NCBI GenBank assembly: GCA_016169945.1
Contig: JADLSH010000184.1
Coordinates: 3,534,001 to 3,598,000 of the forward strand
Origin: Trachythela sp. YZ-2020
Lineage: Eukaryota > Cnidaria > Anthozoa > Malacalcyonacea > Clavulariidae
Direction of reading: 5' to 3'
DNA length: 64,000 nt
Part shown: positions 44,289 through 56,200 of the stretch, piece by piece
Numbering within the stretch: the stretch's first letter is position 1
How the letters are laid out: every line of letters begins with the position of its first letter
Made by a program: the position numbers and the translations under genes
Notes under the pieces: generated by a model
Told to the model about the DNA's origin: nothing
Database searches by the model: none
The model's input: the letters and a program-made list of their open reading frames with translations, nothing else

Positions 44289-47200
44289 GTAAGTTACAAC
44301 GTAGCCATTCCAGTTTAACATTTTCAAAAAATGAAAACAACGAATCCGCGATCAAACATATTGAACTCATCATTCAGGAAACACGTTACAAAGTTGCAAG
44401 AATCTGTTAAAACATTTAAAGTGGTTCATAATATTTCTGAAATGCGGGGAAATACAAATTATAGTGACCTAATGTTAAACATTTGTACGTTGAAACGACT
44501 GAATTATTTGAATTTTGAACTATTGTTGGATTTCAATTTTCTTAATTGACCATGAGACTTGTTTTTACTCGAATAGATCAACTCAGACATCCCAAGGATG
44601 GTGCAACGTTTAAGAATATATCCAACAAAATTCTTTTGAAAAGGAAAGTTCCTTCGAAGCGTAAGCACTGCTTCGTTACGTGTTCGCCAGCCGGAAAAAA
44701 TAAAAATACAAAATTCCAGCGTTTCCAGGCAGTCACACGAAGTTAATTAACCAATCATAATACGGCAACGATAACAAAGTCAGTCAATTTAATCAGTCAT
44801 TTAACTATAGTCATTTAAAATCGTTCAATGCCAATGAATATAACCATTGGAAAGACATCCCAAGTTTCGTTTGAATGATTTGAAGATGCGGCAAAAAGGA
44901 ACGAAATGTCAGATTAGATCAATTTAATTATAATTCGTTTTAAATTAATGGTCTTGGTAATATTATGTTCTAAACAATTCGTTGCTATTTTTTATCCGTC
45001 ATTTCAGGCGACCTGTGGTTTTCCAGGTATCCCTGGTGTTCCAGGAAATCCCGGAAGGGATGGCATGCCTGGATCTCGAGGTCCTGCTGGAGCGAAAGGG
45101 GAGCATGGGGAGAGGGGAAATGATTACGTAGACCTTGTGAAGTCAAATTGGAAACAATGTGTTTGGAAAAGGGAAGATGCTAAGGACACTGGCTTGATAC
45201 AGGTTTGAACATTATGGTCATAGATTATACACAGGGCTGGTTGATACTATATTAATTTTAGCAAAGTTGAATTAGAATTGCATGTATCTTTGAAAAATAT
45301 TCACACTGCCACCCACTTTGATCAAAACACTCTTCGATAGTTTAAACCTGCTGCAAAACAGGTAAGGGACCAACCCTCTTGTGGAGGAAAAACCCTGGTT
45401 GGAGCTGGTCACGTGTCTCTTTAAATTTTTATTGCCTAAGGGGCGAGGAAAAGTATCATATTACATGCTTCCACTTGAAAATTATACACTTCAATTACCA
45501 GGAGTGGGATATTATGTACAATATATCTTGAGAATCATATATAGTTCAAACACTTGCAAAATTTGTTTTTTGTTTGCTTCTAAGTTTTAAAAACGTAGTA
45601 AACAGTTTTATCAACAGACAAGTCAAGTAACCAACCAAAATTGTATGCTTTTGAGCTGTTGTTTAATGTTCTCTCAAGCACGGTTTCATCTAGTCTATAT
45701 TATTAAATCAATCGTCACTACAAATATAGAAACCTGTATTTATATTTTTGTAATATGCCATTAGAATTGTTGCTATTTGTAAACGATACAAGCTTTGTGT
45801 TTATTTATTGAAGATAAATAGTATGGCGTTCCATCGCCGCAAAAAATCAATTTCGCAATTCGACTTTTAATATGGGAAATCAACATTTAATTTTGCCCAT
45901 AATTTTTCATACGGTCTTTGACAATTGTTTACCTCACAAACATTTAGCGACTTTCCTGCATGCAACAATGAGCTTGGTGAAAAAAATCTAAATTCAAAAG
46001 TTGCGATTTGCTATATTGAAAGTTGCGATTTGTCAAGTTGAAAGTTGCGATTTGTCAAGTTGGAAGTTGCGATTTGTCAAGTTGAAAGTTGCGATTTGCC
46101 GCCGCTTGTACGAAAGCCGCCAAAATTACGTCATAGAAACTTTGTCGTAATGACGTCATACACGGAGTCATCAAAACAAAAAAAATTTCAAACATGGCGG
46201 ACCTGCAAGACCAACACCAAGAGTTAACACATGTCGAAATTGCTCGGATCATTAGAGATATCGCCGAAGGAATGAATAATGAAAATGTTTATCTGATGAA
46301 GCCACGATTAGACTACGTGAATAGGATGAGTGTAACTTTGGGTTTATCGGAGGAAGTAATAAATGCATTGTCGTTAGTGTATCAACAGTTAGACAGAATC
46401 TCGGAAAGAATGGTCGAAAGCCGAGATGTTGATGTGCAGTATCGCCCTTCCGTTATTCATTCCGGTCGTGGAAGACCTAGAATTTATATATTGCAGGAGT
46501 AATTATCGTTTTTAGTTGACCAGGGTTTTACTGTCAAATAAATGAGTAGCAATTTGGGAGTTGGGCAGCGTACAGTAGAAAGAAGACTCGCTGCATTTGA
46601 CCTAAGTATTAAAGGTGAGCTAATACGGGCAACATATTACAGCGATTTTCTTGTGCAACATTGTTGCGTTGCACGTTGAGGTAAATGTTGCACGTATTAT
46701 CACCCACAAATTTCGTTGCACCAATAAACATTAAGGTTGATAATACATCATACATGCAACATTAACCTCAACTTACAATGCACAATATGTCTAAATACAG
46801 GTGAACTGGAGTAGTTTAAGCCAGGATTCACCAAACCAGAAAACGGTCCGAATCTTACAAGCTTGATTGCAATAGGAATTAAATATCATTTGTGTACCTG
46901 ATTTAGCTACCTACAGCAACATTAATGATGAAGATCCAGATGAACTTGTTAAGGCGGTACAGAATGAAAACAGCTCCATTGGAATACGAATGTTGAAGGG
47001 CTACCTTTTCAGCAAAGGTTACAGAATTCAAAGAGAGCAAATTAGAGAATCATTATTAAGAACCGATCCAACTGATGCGGTGCAACGATGGAAAAATGCA
47101 GTAAAGAAAAGAAAGTATAGTGTCTTTTCGCCACTTGCTCTTTGGCACATAGATGGGAATCACAAGTTGATTCGGTACAACTGTCAAGTTTTGCATCATA

Positions 47201-50200
47201 CTCAAAATATATTAATGTTGAATTACAGCGAATCTTTTATTTTCCATTTTTTTCTAGTTGGAGGATTGTTGTGCACGCTGGTGTAGATGGCTACTCCAGG
47301 ATACCTGTGTACATTCGGGCATCAAACAATAACAGAGCTGATACAGTTCTCCAATTGTTTTTGGGACTTGTTGATGAATATGGTCTGCCATAATCAGTGA
47401 TGGATTTCGGCAATTCTGATTTTCACTAAATTCCAAAAATTGAAAACAGGATTTTGTAGAATTTTCATGTTTTTGCTTTTTTACTCGTTAACCCGAATTT
47501 CCTACCTTTTTTCACCAAATGAAAAAAATTTCATAACGTGAAAAAAGTGCTTTTTTAGAAAGAAATACCCAGGTATTTTTAACCTTTCCATCAAATGCTC
47601 ACTACCTAGATATATACATCTTTTTGACGTTATCCAGCTTTTCACGAAAACGCAAATTTCCTACCTTTTTAGCGCTTACCACTTCGTGAACAAAACCTGC
47701 GAAAAGGGTACTTTTTTTCAGATTGACTTATGTCAGTAATTACTTAGTGCGCACCCATAGTGCCTAAATAAGTCAATCTGAAAAAAGGTACTTTTTTTCG
47801 TAGATTTTGATGTAGACTTTTAGGCGCTAAAAAGGTAGGAAATTCGCGTTTTCATAAAAAGCTGGACAACGTCAAAAAGGTGGGAATATCGAGGCAGTGA
47901 GCACTTGATGGAAAGGTTAAAAATACCTGGGTATTTTTTTCTAAAAAGGCATCTTCTTTACGTTATGAAGAAATTTTTCATTTGGTGAAAAAAGGTAGGA
48001 AATTCGGGTTAATGGCAAGAGTAAAAAAGAAAAAAACATGAAAATTCTACAAAATCCTGTTTTCAATTTTTGGAATTTAGTGAAAATCAGAATTGCCGAA
48101 ACCCACCACTGATTTGCCATCGCGAGTCCGTTCCGATAAAGGAGGGGAAAATGTTGACGTTTCTTGGTATATGTTGACACATGAGCAAAGGGGGCCATAT
48201 CGCGGGAGCATGATAACTGGTATTGAATTACAAATATGCATTTCACTTTCTGTAGTATGACCGCTTATTTTTTCATGAAATCAACAACAAAAGAAATCCT
48301 TATTTTTTTAATGTACAAACATTGCCACTTTTAATGACATTTACAGGTAAGAGTGCTCATAAGGGTGGTTTTGCCTGTTTTATGACGCCTTTCATGAATT
48401 AGAGAGTTTGGTCTTCTTGATCATGAAAATGAAGTGCATTCATGGTGTTAACATTTTGTATTTCTTCCGGTTGTAAATAACCATCTTCAATCATGGAGAC
48501 AAGCCTTGATACACCATCCTTTAAGAACTGAACGGAACATGAGTCCAATACAACTCTTGGTTAAAGGACTTAACATGGTTTGCAGAAGTGATTCAACTGC
48601 ACCAAGGGAGGTGTTTCAGGTAATCAAGTCTTTGCGTACAGTATAGTTCTTTATCTTTTTATTTTGATGGAGTTGGAAATGATTCGGTAAAGCGTAACTG
48701 AATAGACTCTTTCGATAATTACGTCATTTGGCCTGGGAGCCTCACTCCCACGAACAGTGGGCCAATCACGTTTCGTCTTGATGCACGAAAGCGAGGATCC
48801 CAGGCCAAATAGGCGGATGTGACGTAATTATCGAAAGAGTCTATTGAAAAATTTAATAAAATCTGTGTAAACCGTATGTCATCAAATTGTATTTTTTGAG
48901 AATGAAGTAATTGTAATCTTTTTTCAGGGCGATTTTTTTAATTATGGGGTGGACTATGAAGGGCCTGTTCCATTGCCGGAATCAGAAAGAGTTGAAGTTC
49001 CAGAAACCGCGTGCCCTCTTGAGACAGAAGAAATGGAAAACATTGATCAGTTCTCTGCCCAAGATGGAATAAATATGGATGAAATTGTTGAAAAATACAT
49101 CGATGCAGTCGACTTTGTGACTCGCTTGCTGCAGAGGCAGTGAAATTGTATGGAGTATTAAACTTATAAAGTTCGTAAGACGAAACGTTGGAACCATCAA
49201 ACATTGAAAAATTTTAACCTTTGACATTAAAACCACATAACCTAAAAATGTTTACAATATTATGCAAGAGTGTCTTATATGAACCGAACATGAAATACAC
49301 CATGACAAAAATGACACGATAGTTTTTAATTTAACTAGCTGTAAGTTAAACAACCCACGTCAATTGCGACAACCCGAAACGATGTCAAGCGCTCGATCAG
49401 TCACAGTAAAACGTTTAAATAGAGGTGAATCCCTTTGATCCATATTTAGATGGTATGGTCATGGAGTTAAAACACGTTTCCACAAATAGGGAGTTCAATG
49501 TTCGCGTCAAACTTTACCAACATGCTTTCGTCGTTAGTGCTTGACGGCAGCTTATTTATCCCAGTCCAAATGAACACAACTCCATCAAGCCAGCTCCTTC
49601 TGTAAAAGTAAGTATTTATTTTAGTTACGGCTGGTAGAACGTCTCAAGTCAAACAGACCTCATTACCTTGACTTCTTTGGTGGATCATGTCGAGATACTT
49701 TTAAAAGAATTCCTCCGTTAATTTGTTTTCTTCAACGTTCTCAAATCGGATTTTTTCCTTAAACTCTATCAAGTTGATGTTTCGTTCATGTTCTCTGGGA
49801 AATATCAAACCACCAAGTACAGGCCACTTCGAAAGATACGTAATAAGCTTAAGCTCCTCCATTCCTTAAAATTTCTTCAAAAATCATTATTTTCTTTATT
49901 AATCACTTAGTTTTTTCAAATCATTTTATTATTTAAAATGACATAATATTGTTGTACTGCTAAGCTTATGGAACAGTGTACCGTTCGACACACTTTCGGT
50001 ACTCACTGAGTGAGACCGTTGTAAAAGACTGCAACACTATTGAAACAGCGCAACATTACATGATATATACCTTTACAAATATCTTCAATTTCTAGACGCC
50101 GTTTGTTAATAACGTTGTACAGCATGAGACCTTGAATGAGGAATTTCCTATCTTGATAATGGGGGTCTAGGCCAGCATCAAGCAGGTATGGTTCCAATCG

Positions 50201-53200
50201 GCTCTTTAAATCTTCTGGAAGTGTTTTATCATTCGGTGAGGAATCAAGCTGAAATGACAAAGATCAGAGGATTTGTTTGTTGTAGGAGTTGTGCTCAGTT
50301 TTTAAACAGAATATTTAGTAATGACGAACCTCACTAATACACTTCCCCAGTTCAATATCTGGAATATCATTGAGAGAAAGAGGTGATGGATTATCTTCTA
50401 ATTCTTTCGCAGAATTACAAAGGTTATGAACAATTGCCAGTGATATGCCGTGGGTAGATGGTCCACCATGCAACGCCGAGTGCGCGATTATTCGTCCAAC
50501 TGTTTTAAATGAACCAGTAATGCGTAAAGCTTGATCATGCACTGGGATACGATGATCCATTTCTCCCTCGAAAAAAAGAGTGGGTTTGGCACATCTTTAT
50601 GGCACACAATAAAAATTCACGAACAGGGCCGCTCCCAGCTCCTTCCTCTTCTTCGAACCTGATTCTAGGAAGAGCGTTTAATTTGTTTCGCTTCCCCTTA
50701 TAACATAGAAATATGTCACGCTTTAGCTCCTCCGACCCTTCCAAACGGGAGACAGAAAAAAGCCGTCGAGGAGATCTTTCGTCGATAACCTCACTTCTAA
50801 ACTTTGCTATTGCAGCTCTTGGGTCACTGATCTCAGAAGACGATGTTGGAGAACTTTCCACAATTTGTACTTCGTCGTCTTCCATCCCTAAATATATACT
50901 TTCAGTTAAGTGTATAATTTATCGATTACTACACATGCGTTGAACGACAGTCAAAAAAATACTTTGGGAATAGTGTCGTGGCGACAAATTATCTTCATTA
51001 GCGCTGCTGCTTTGCTGTGTGAAACTTTGCATCCTTGGGATCCCTGAGTATTGCTCAATTGTAAATCTGAGAAAGCTTACCAAGCAAACTTTCAGCTGCA
51101 GCATCGATCTCTAGCTTCAGTTATTGTATTTGGACACATTTCTTCCAACAATGATCTTCCTAAATTAATGCCATATCATTCAAATTAATACATAATAATG
51201 AGAAACACCAAGCATTTGGTATGAAAATATCGTTGCAGGAAATCATAAAGGTACACTGGGATACCTGGATGTATCAGACGTGAACACTGGCAGGTTTTCA
51301 TCACACTCATTAGCAAGATGTTCCTTATCATTACTGTCACTTCGTGCACTGGACCAATCCAAAGTACGTTGTCTCTAAAATTGTACAATACAATCATACA
51401 TAGCAAATAAGACTCAAAGTTCACGGGGTAAAGTACTGATCATATAGGCAAATCAATACGGTATGGATTTGGCAATATCCACGTTTAGCACAGAAGATCT
51501 AATCAGAGTCATTTCTACACTACAGAGTCATTTTTATACTCGAATTTAAATGTAAAATATTTATAGTTATAGAGCTTAATAGGGGTAACACAGCTGTAAT
51601 TTCTCACAACTCTTAAATATAAATTATTTGAATGACTGAATTATTCGCGCTTGTAATTCATTGTTCATTGTGTAACTGTATCAAATGACTTTCTTCCAAA
51701 AATTCGATCCCTGATTTTTTCAAAATTTCATTCGAAAGGACATTTCCTTTAAAGCGGAAGTATTTGCATGAGTCTATCGCTTTCTATAAATAACACTGTA
51801 ATTTTATTCCAACAAATACAATTATTTTCGTTAGCACGCAGCGCTTTACTATTTCTTATTTTTTATTCACGGCCACGGACTTATTAGAAAGCGAACGAAA
51901 TATATTTCCTCGTATATTTCAATATGGTGGCCACAAACACATTTAACAAAAATATTAAAAACAACAAGAAGGCGTGCGCAAGAGGTTTCGGGCAGAATTA
52001 CACTTAACGCAAACCGTTTTCCATGTCCTCGCATCCTCAGGGTCATAACATAAGTTCAGAGCATTACTATAATATTGCTTAGGTAGAGTTTTAAACGTAG
52101 CCAAAGAGATAGAGTCCATACGCATTTCCTTTGGCATTGGGCAATGTATTCCAAACTCGTCTCGATCTGACCAAGTAGGACCTAGCGTACGTAGCTGTTC
52201 GGCATAGTTGTTCTTCTAGTATAATTGTGCCGTCTGCGTTGTCTCCAGATCTTGTCGTCCTCCTTGCTTTCTTTACCTTTGGTACAATGTCTTTGTCTAC
52301 GTACGTAATGTCGGTTATTATTTTAAACAATTGTACCATGTCCAAGTACTCGTGCCAATAAGTCAATGGTATTAAATCTGTTTGTTGAAGTCGTTCTTTG
52401 TAGGTGTCATTGCAGCGATATGGTAATCCAAGCATGTATTTTGTCGCACGTCGTTGAATTCGTTCAATGTTCTTGATGTTGTCCACAGTTTCAGGCCGGG
52501 CTCAGACCGGCGAGGAATATGCGAGATGTGCACGAACGATAGCAAGATAAATTGTTCGTTTCGTGTCTATACTTTTGATGCTCTTTGTTGTTCTTTTTAC
52601 ATAGCCCAAGATCTTGTTGGCTTTCGCACACTAGGTTTCGACTTGTTTCTTCCATGTTAGGTCAGTCGAGATCCAAACTCCAAGGTCTCGTACATGACTA
52701 CAGTGTTCTAATTGTAAGTCGCCCATCGTGTAGCAGGTATTGATTAACTTACAGCGTTTGCGTGATATAGTTTCAACCCTGCATTTCGTTGGGTTAAATG
52801 CAAGGTTGGTGGACGTGGACCACTGCGCCAAGGTGTTAAGTCCTCCTGCAGCTTGCTACTATCGGTCTTACTTGCAATAGGCTTGAACATTTTCGTGTCG
52901 TCAGCGAAGGTAGCTATTGTTGAGGAAGATACTGCGTCAGGTAGATCATTGACGTATAGAAGAAAAAGGATAGGTCCAAGGATAGACTCCTGATGTACAC
53001 CTGATGTTACCGGTAAAGAGGAGGATGTTGATCCAAGGACTGTGACCTGCTGGCGGCGATGGTGGAGGTAAGATTGGAACCAGTTGAGCAAGTTGTTTTT
53101 GAATCCGAAGCGACGAAGTTTATTGATCAGCAGTTCGTGATTCACTCTGTCAAACGCTTTAGTCATATCTAGGTATATGACATCAATTTGCTCGCCTCGA

Positions 53201-56200
53201 TCAAGAAATTTCCCAACCTTGTCCAAAACGCTCACGAGTTGTGAAGTGCAAGATCTGCCTGGGATGAAACCATATTGACAATCGTTGATGACTTCTCGTA
53301 GATGTTCCCAGATGTGGTTTAATACGCATCTCTCCAGTACTTTTGAAGCGATGCAGAGTAAAGAAATTGGTCTGTAGTTTTGAACGTGTTCTTTAACTCC
53401 CCGTTTAAAGACAGGAACAACGTTTGCTAATTTCCACTCATCAGGTACAACCGCAGAATGAAGAGATTTGTTGAACAGCAAGGTGAGAGATGGCGCTATT
53501 TTCTGGGCTGTTTCTTTCAGGATTCTACCAGGAATACCATCTGGTCCGAGCGCTTTATCTGGGTTAAGACTTCTTAAAGTCGCGAAGACTTCAAGTTCAG
53601 AAAGGTTTAGTTCATCTAGGTTTTGTAGAGGAGATTGATTGAAATCAACGGGATCAGTATTTGTCATTTCGCGACCAGTGTGAAGATGGTTAGTGAATAT
53701 AGAGGCAAAATAGCTATTAAACAAGTCCGCAATTGATTTTGTACTGTTCGCAACTTTCTGGTCGTTTTCGGTCGTCCACGAAACAGACTGTGGTATATTA
53801 CTGGTTTTGGAATTCAACTTAAACAGTTTCCAAAAACGTTTTGGATTTGAATACAATGTTTTCTCAAGACTATCAAAGTATCGCTTTCGACTTTCATTCA
53901 GGAGAAGTTTGACTTGAGCGCGAAGGTTCTTGAACTTTTCTTGCAGGTAAACTGGTAAAGTTTCTTTTATTTTCAACAAATGCCGGATTTCACCTGTTAG
54001 CCATGGGATGTTTCGTCCAACTTTTGCTTTTTTCATCGGAACATAGTCCGTTACTGTTCTCAAGAATGAGTTCTTCCAAAAAATCCAGGCATCATTTATG
54101 TCGTCCATTTCGAAACTACGTCACACAGATTTGATGAGTTGAGAGCTGCGCGAAGTCCATCAAAGTTTGCACACTTGTAGTCGTAAATTACTCTGTTTGT
54201 TTTCGGTGGTCTAGCGGGGTTGATGCTAATTTCAAACGAGATGACGTCATGATCAGTTATAATTCCTGATGTTTCTGGTGAGAGGATTTCTCGTACGTAT
54301 TAAAGAGACCAATATAGACAATTTCATTAATAGCATTAAAAACAACTATGTTTCATTCTGGAAATATCAAATAACAAATTCCAGAAAACTATAATTTTAT
54401 TGTACATTTAAAAAAAATTATAAACTGGAAGAATATCTTAACGTCATAAAAGACCCATTCAAAAGAAGAATATTCTAAAAATTCCGAATAAGTAACCACA
54501 AACTACTTATAGAATACGGCCGCTATCACAATATACCCCGCGAAGAGAGGTATTGTAAATTATGCGGTTCAGGGAAAGTCGAAGACGAATTTCACTTTGC
54601 CTTCGAATGTCAAAAGTATCAAAGCATCAGAAATGATGCCAACGTTATATTAAAAAAATATTTTCAGATGACTCTTACAACAGAGTCAAAGCAAAACTTG
54701 TTGAATTATGTCATATCGAGTACTGACTCAGTTTTAGTCGATCTATTCGCGAAATTCATTGTAAAATGTTTTAACATCAGAGACAAAAGCCTTCAAACAT
54801 GAGATATGAACTACATTCCTATACTATATTTTTCTATAATTATAATTATTTACACTTATATATAATACTGTAAATACTTTAAAGTTACTTGTTATTTTAA
54901 AGTTAGTTGTTACTTGTTATTTTACTCTATATTACACTTAGCAATACCTGTAACTACAGTAGGTCATACAAATAAAAGCTTTATATAAAAAAAATTCCCC
55001 ATATTAAAAGTCGAATTGCAAAATTGATTTTTGGCGGCGATGGAACGCCATAAAATAGGGTTCTCAAGAGCAACCATATATCTCGTAGCATCATAGCCAT
55101 AGCCATAGCCATAGCCATAGCCATAGCCATAGCCATAGCCATAGCCATAGCCATAGCCATAGCCATAGCCATAGCCATAGCCATAGCCATAGCCATAGCC
55201 ATAGCCATAGCCATAGCCATAGCCATAGCCATAGCCATAGCCATAGCCATAGCCATAGCCATAGCCATAGCCATAGCCATAGCCATAGCCATAGCCATAG
55301 CCATAGCCATAGCCATAGCGTCTTTTACCACAGTTAATATATACGACATTTTAACTATGCTTTTACCAAACACTAGCTAAGCTGTAAATATGCGAAGATT
55401 GATGGCCACTCTAAAATCTGTTGAAGCATTTTACAGTTTAGAAGGTAGTAAGATACAACAAGAGAATATTTCTTTAAAAAAGAAATGGTGTTTCGTTCGT
55501 GCAAATTCTGAGTATAGAAATAATAGTTTTGATTCAATTAGTCTTTCTCACGCTCGTTTTTTCCGCCATTTTTGGGGTACTGCGTCTTTTAAGTTTGACA
55601 GTATAATAACGAAATGCGACTTCTTATTGCTGTAGTTGTGTGCATCATGGTAAATTTACAAATACAACTATAAACAGTAGCTTTAACGCTCTATTACTCG
55701 TTTAAATCCTTTAATGAGATTAAATACATGAATGAATAACATACCTTTCGAGCCTCGTCCGAAAGAAATATTAAAATTAACCTTCGTCTCTTCTATTTAC
55801 ATCAGGTGATTTGCATATATTAACGTTACTATTTTTAAAGATTGCCTCTTCCAAATTTTAGATGTCGTAAGCAAGCTCGAAGTTGTAAACATGCTGACGT
55901 GTATTTATATTACTAGAGCGTATGGCAACGAGCGTGCATTTTAAGAAATATAAAACACTTTCCGTGTTTGCATACAGTTATATCAACACGAGTGGAAATT
56001 GGGAAAACGAGAAATTGTGTGGAAACACGACGCCCGGAGGGCGGAGTGTTTTCACACAATTTCGAGTTTTCCCAATTTCCACGAGTGTTGATATAACTGT
56101 ATGTAAACACGGAAAGTGTTTTATATTTTTTTATAATATAGCACTAAGAAATATAAAGTACAACTTTAAAATAATTCTTTAATTAAAGAGCGGCGGGAAA

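Larger units (their letters stand above)
46194..49143 (+). pseudogene. Decayed DDE integrase-type transposase
   Basis: I infer exons 46194-46614, 46907-47174, 47258-48219 (interrupted by a 723-bp insertion), 48347-48619 and 48928-49143, with GT-AG borders. The first exon starts [11 protein letters not shown] and ends in a helix-turn-helix-like [16 protein letters not shown]. The catalytic core shows [12 protein letters not shown] (first Asp), [16 protein letters not shown], then, after the insertion, [13 protein letters not shown] (second Asp). The C-terminus keeps [18 protein letters not shown] and a normal stop. Damage includes two in-frame TAA in exon 1 (46500, and one after FTVK near 46541), one TAA in exon 4 (near 48452) and a frame change there. 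An apparent small deletion after SAH should remove the HNQRIERLW segment that carries the catalytic Glu in relatives. That last point rests on family memory. Confidence 0.8.
45822..55052. mobile_element. IS3EU-like DNA transposon, 9.2 kb, with nested insertions
   Basis: The termini are inverted repeats of about 57 bp with three mismatches, both starting TATGGCGTTCCATCGCCGC. AAATAG is duplicated exactly at 45816-45821 and 55053-55058. Between the ends lie a multi-exon integrase-type transposase (+, 46194-49143) and a HECT-domain gene (-, 49415-50885), tail to tail. A 6-bp duplication and TAT ends fit, from memory, the eukaryotic IS3EU group. The superfamily name is therefore a tentative match, while the element boundaries are seen directly. 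Later insertions (723-bp fold-back, 141-bp MITE, two LINE pieces totalling about 3 kb) inflate its length. The original element was probably near 5.5 kb. Both genes are decayed, so this copy cannot move itself. Confidence 0.88.

Noticed and set aside
54981..55373. Met-Ala repeat protein on the minus strand
   Set aside because: Pure translation of (ATAGCC)38 with no flanking coding context.
55913..56182. Pair of similar frames on opposite strands
   Set aside because: Again produced by the inverted arms of a MITE (55946-56127).
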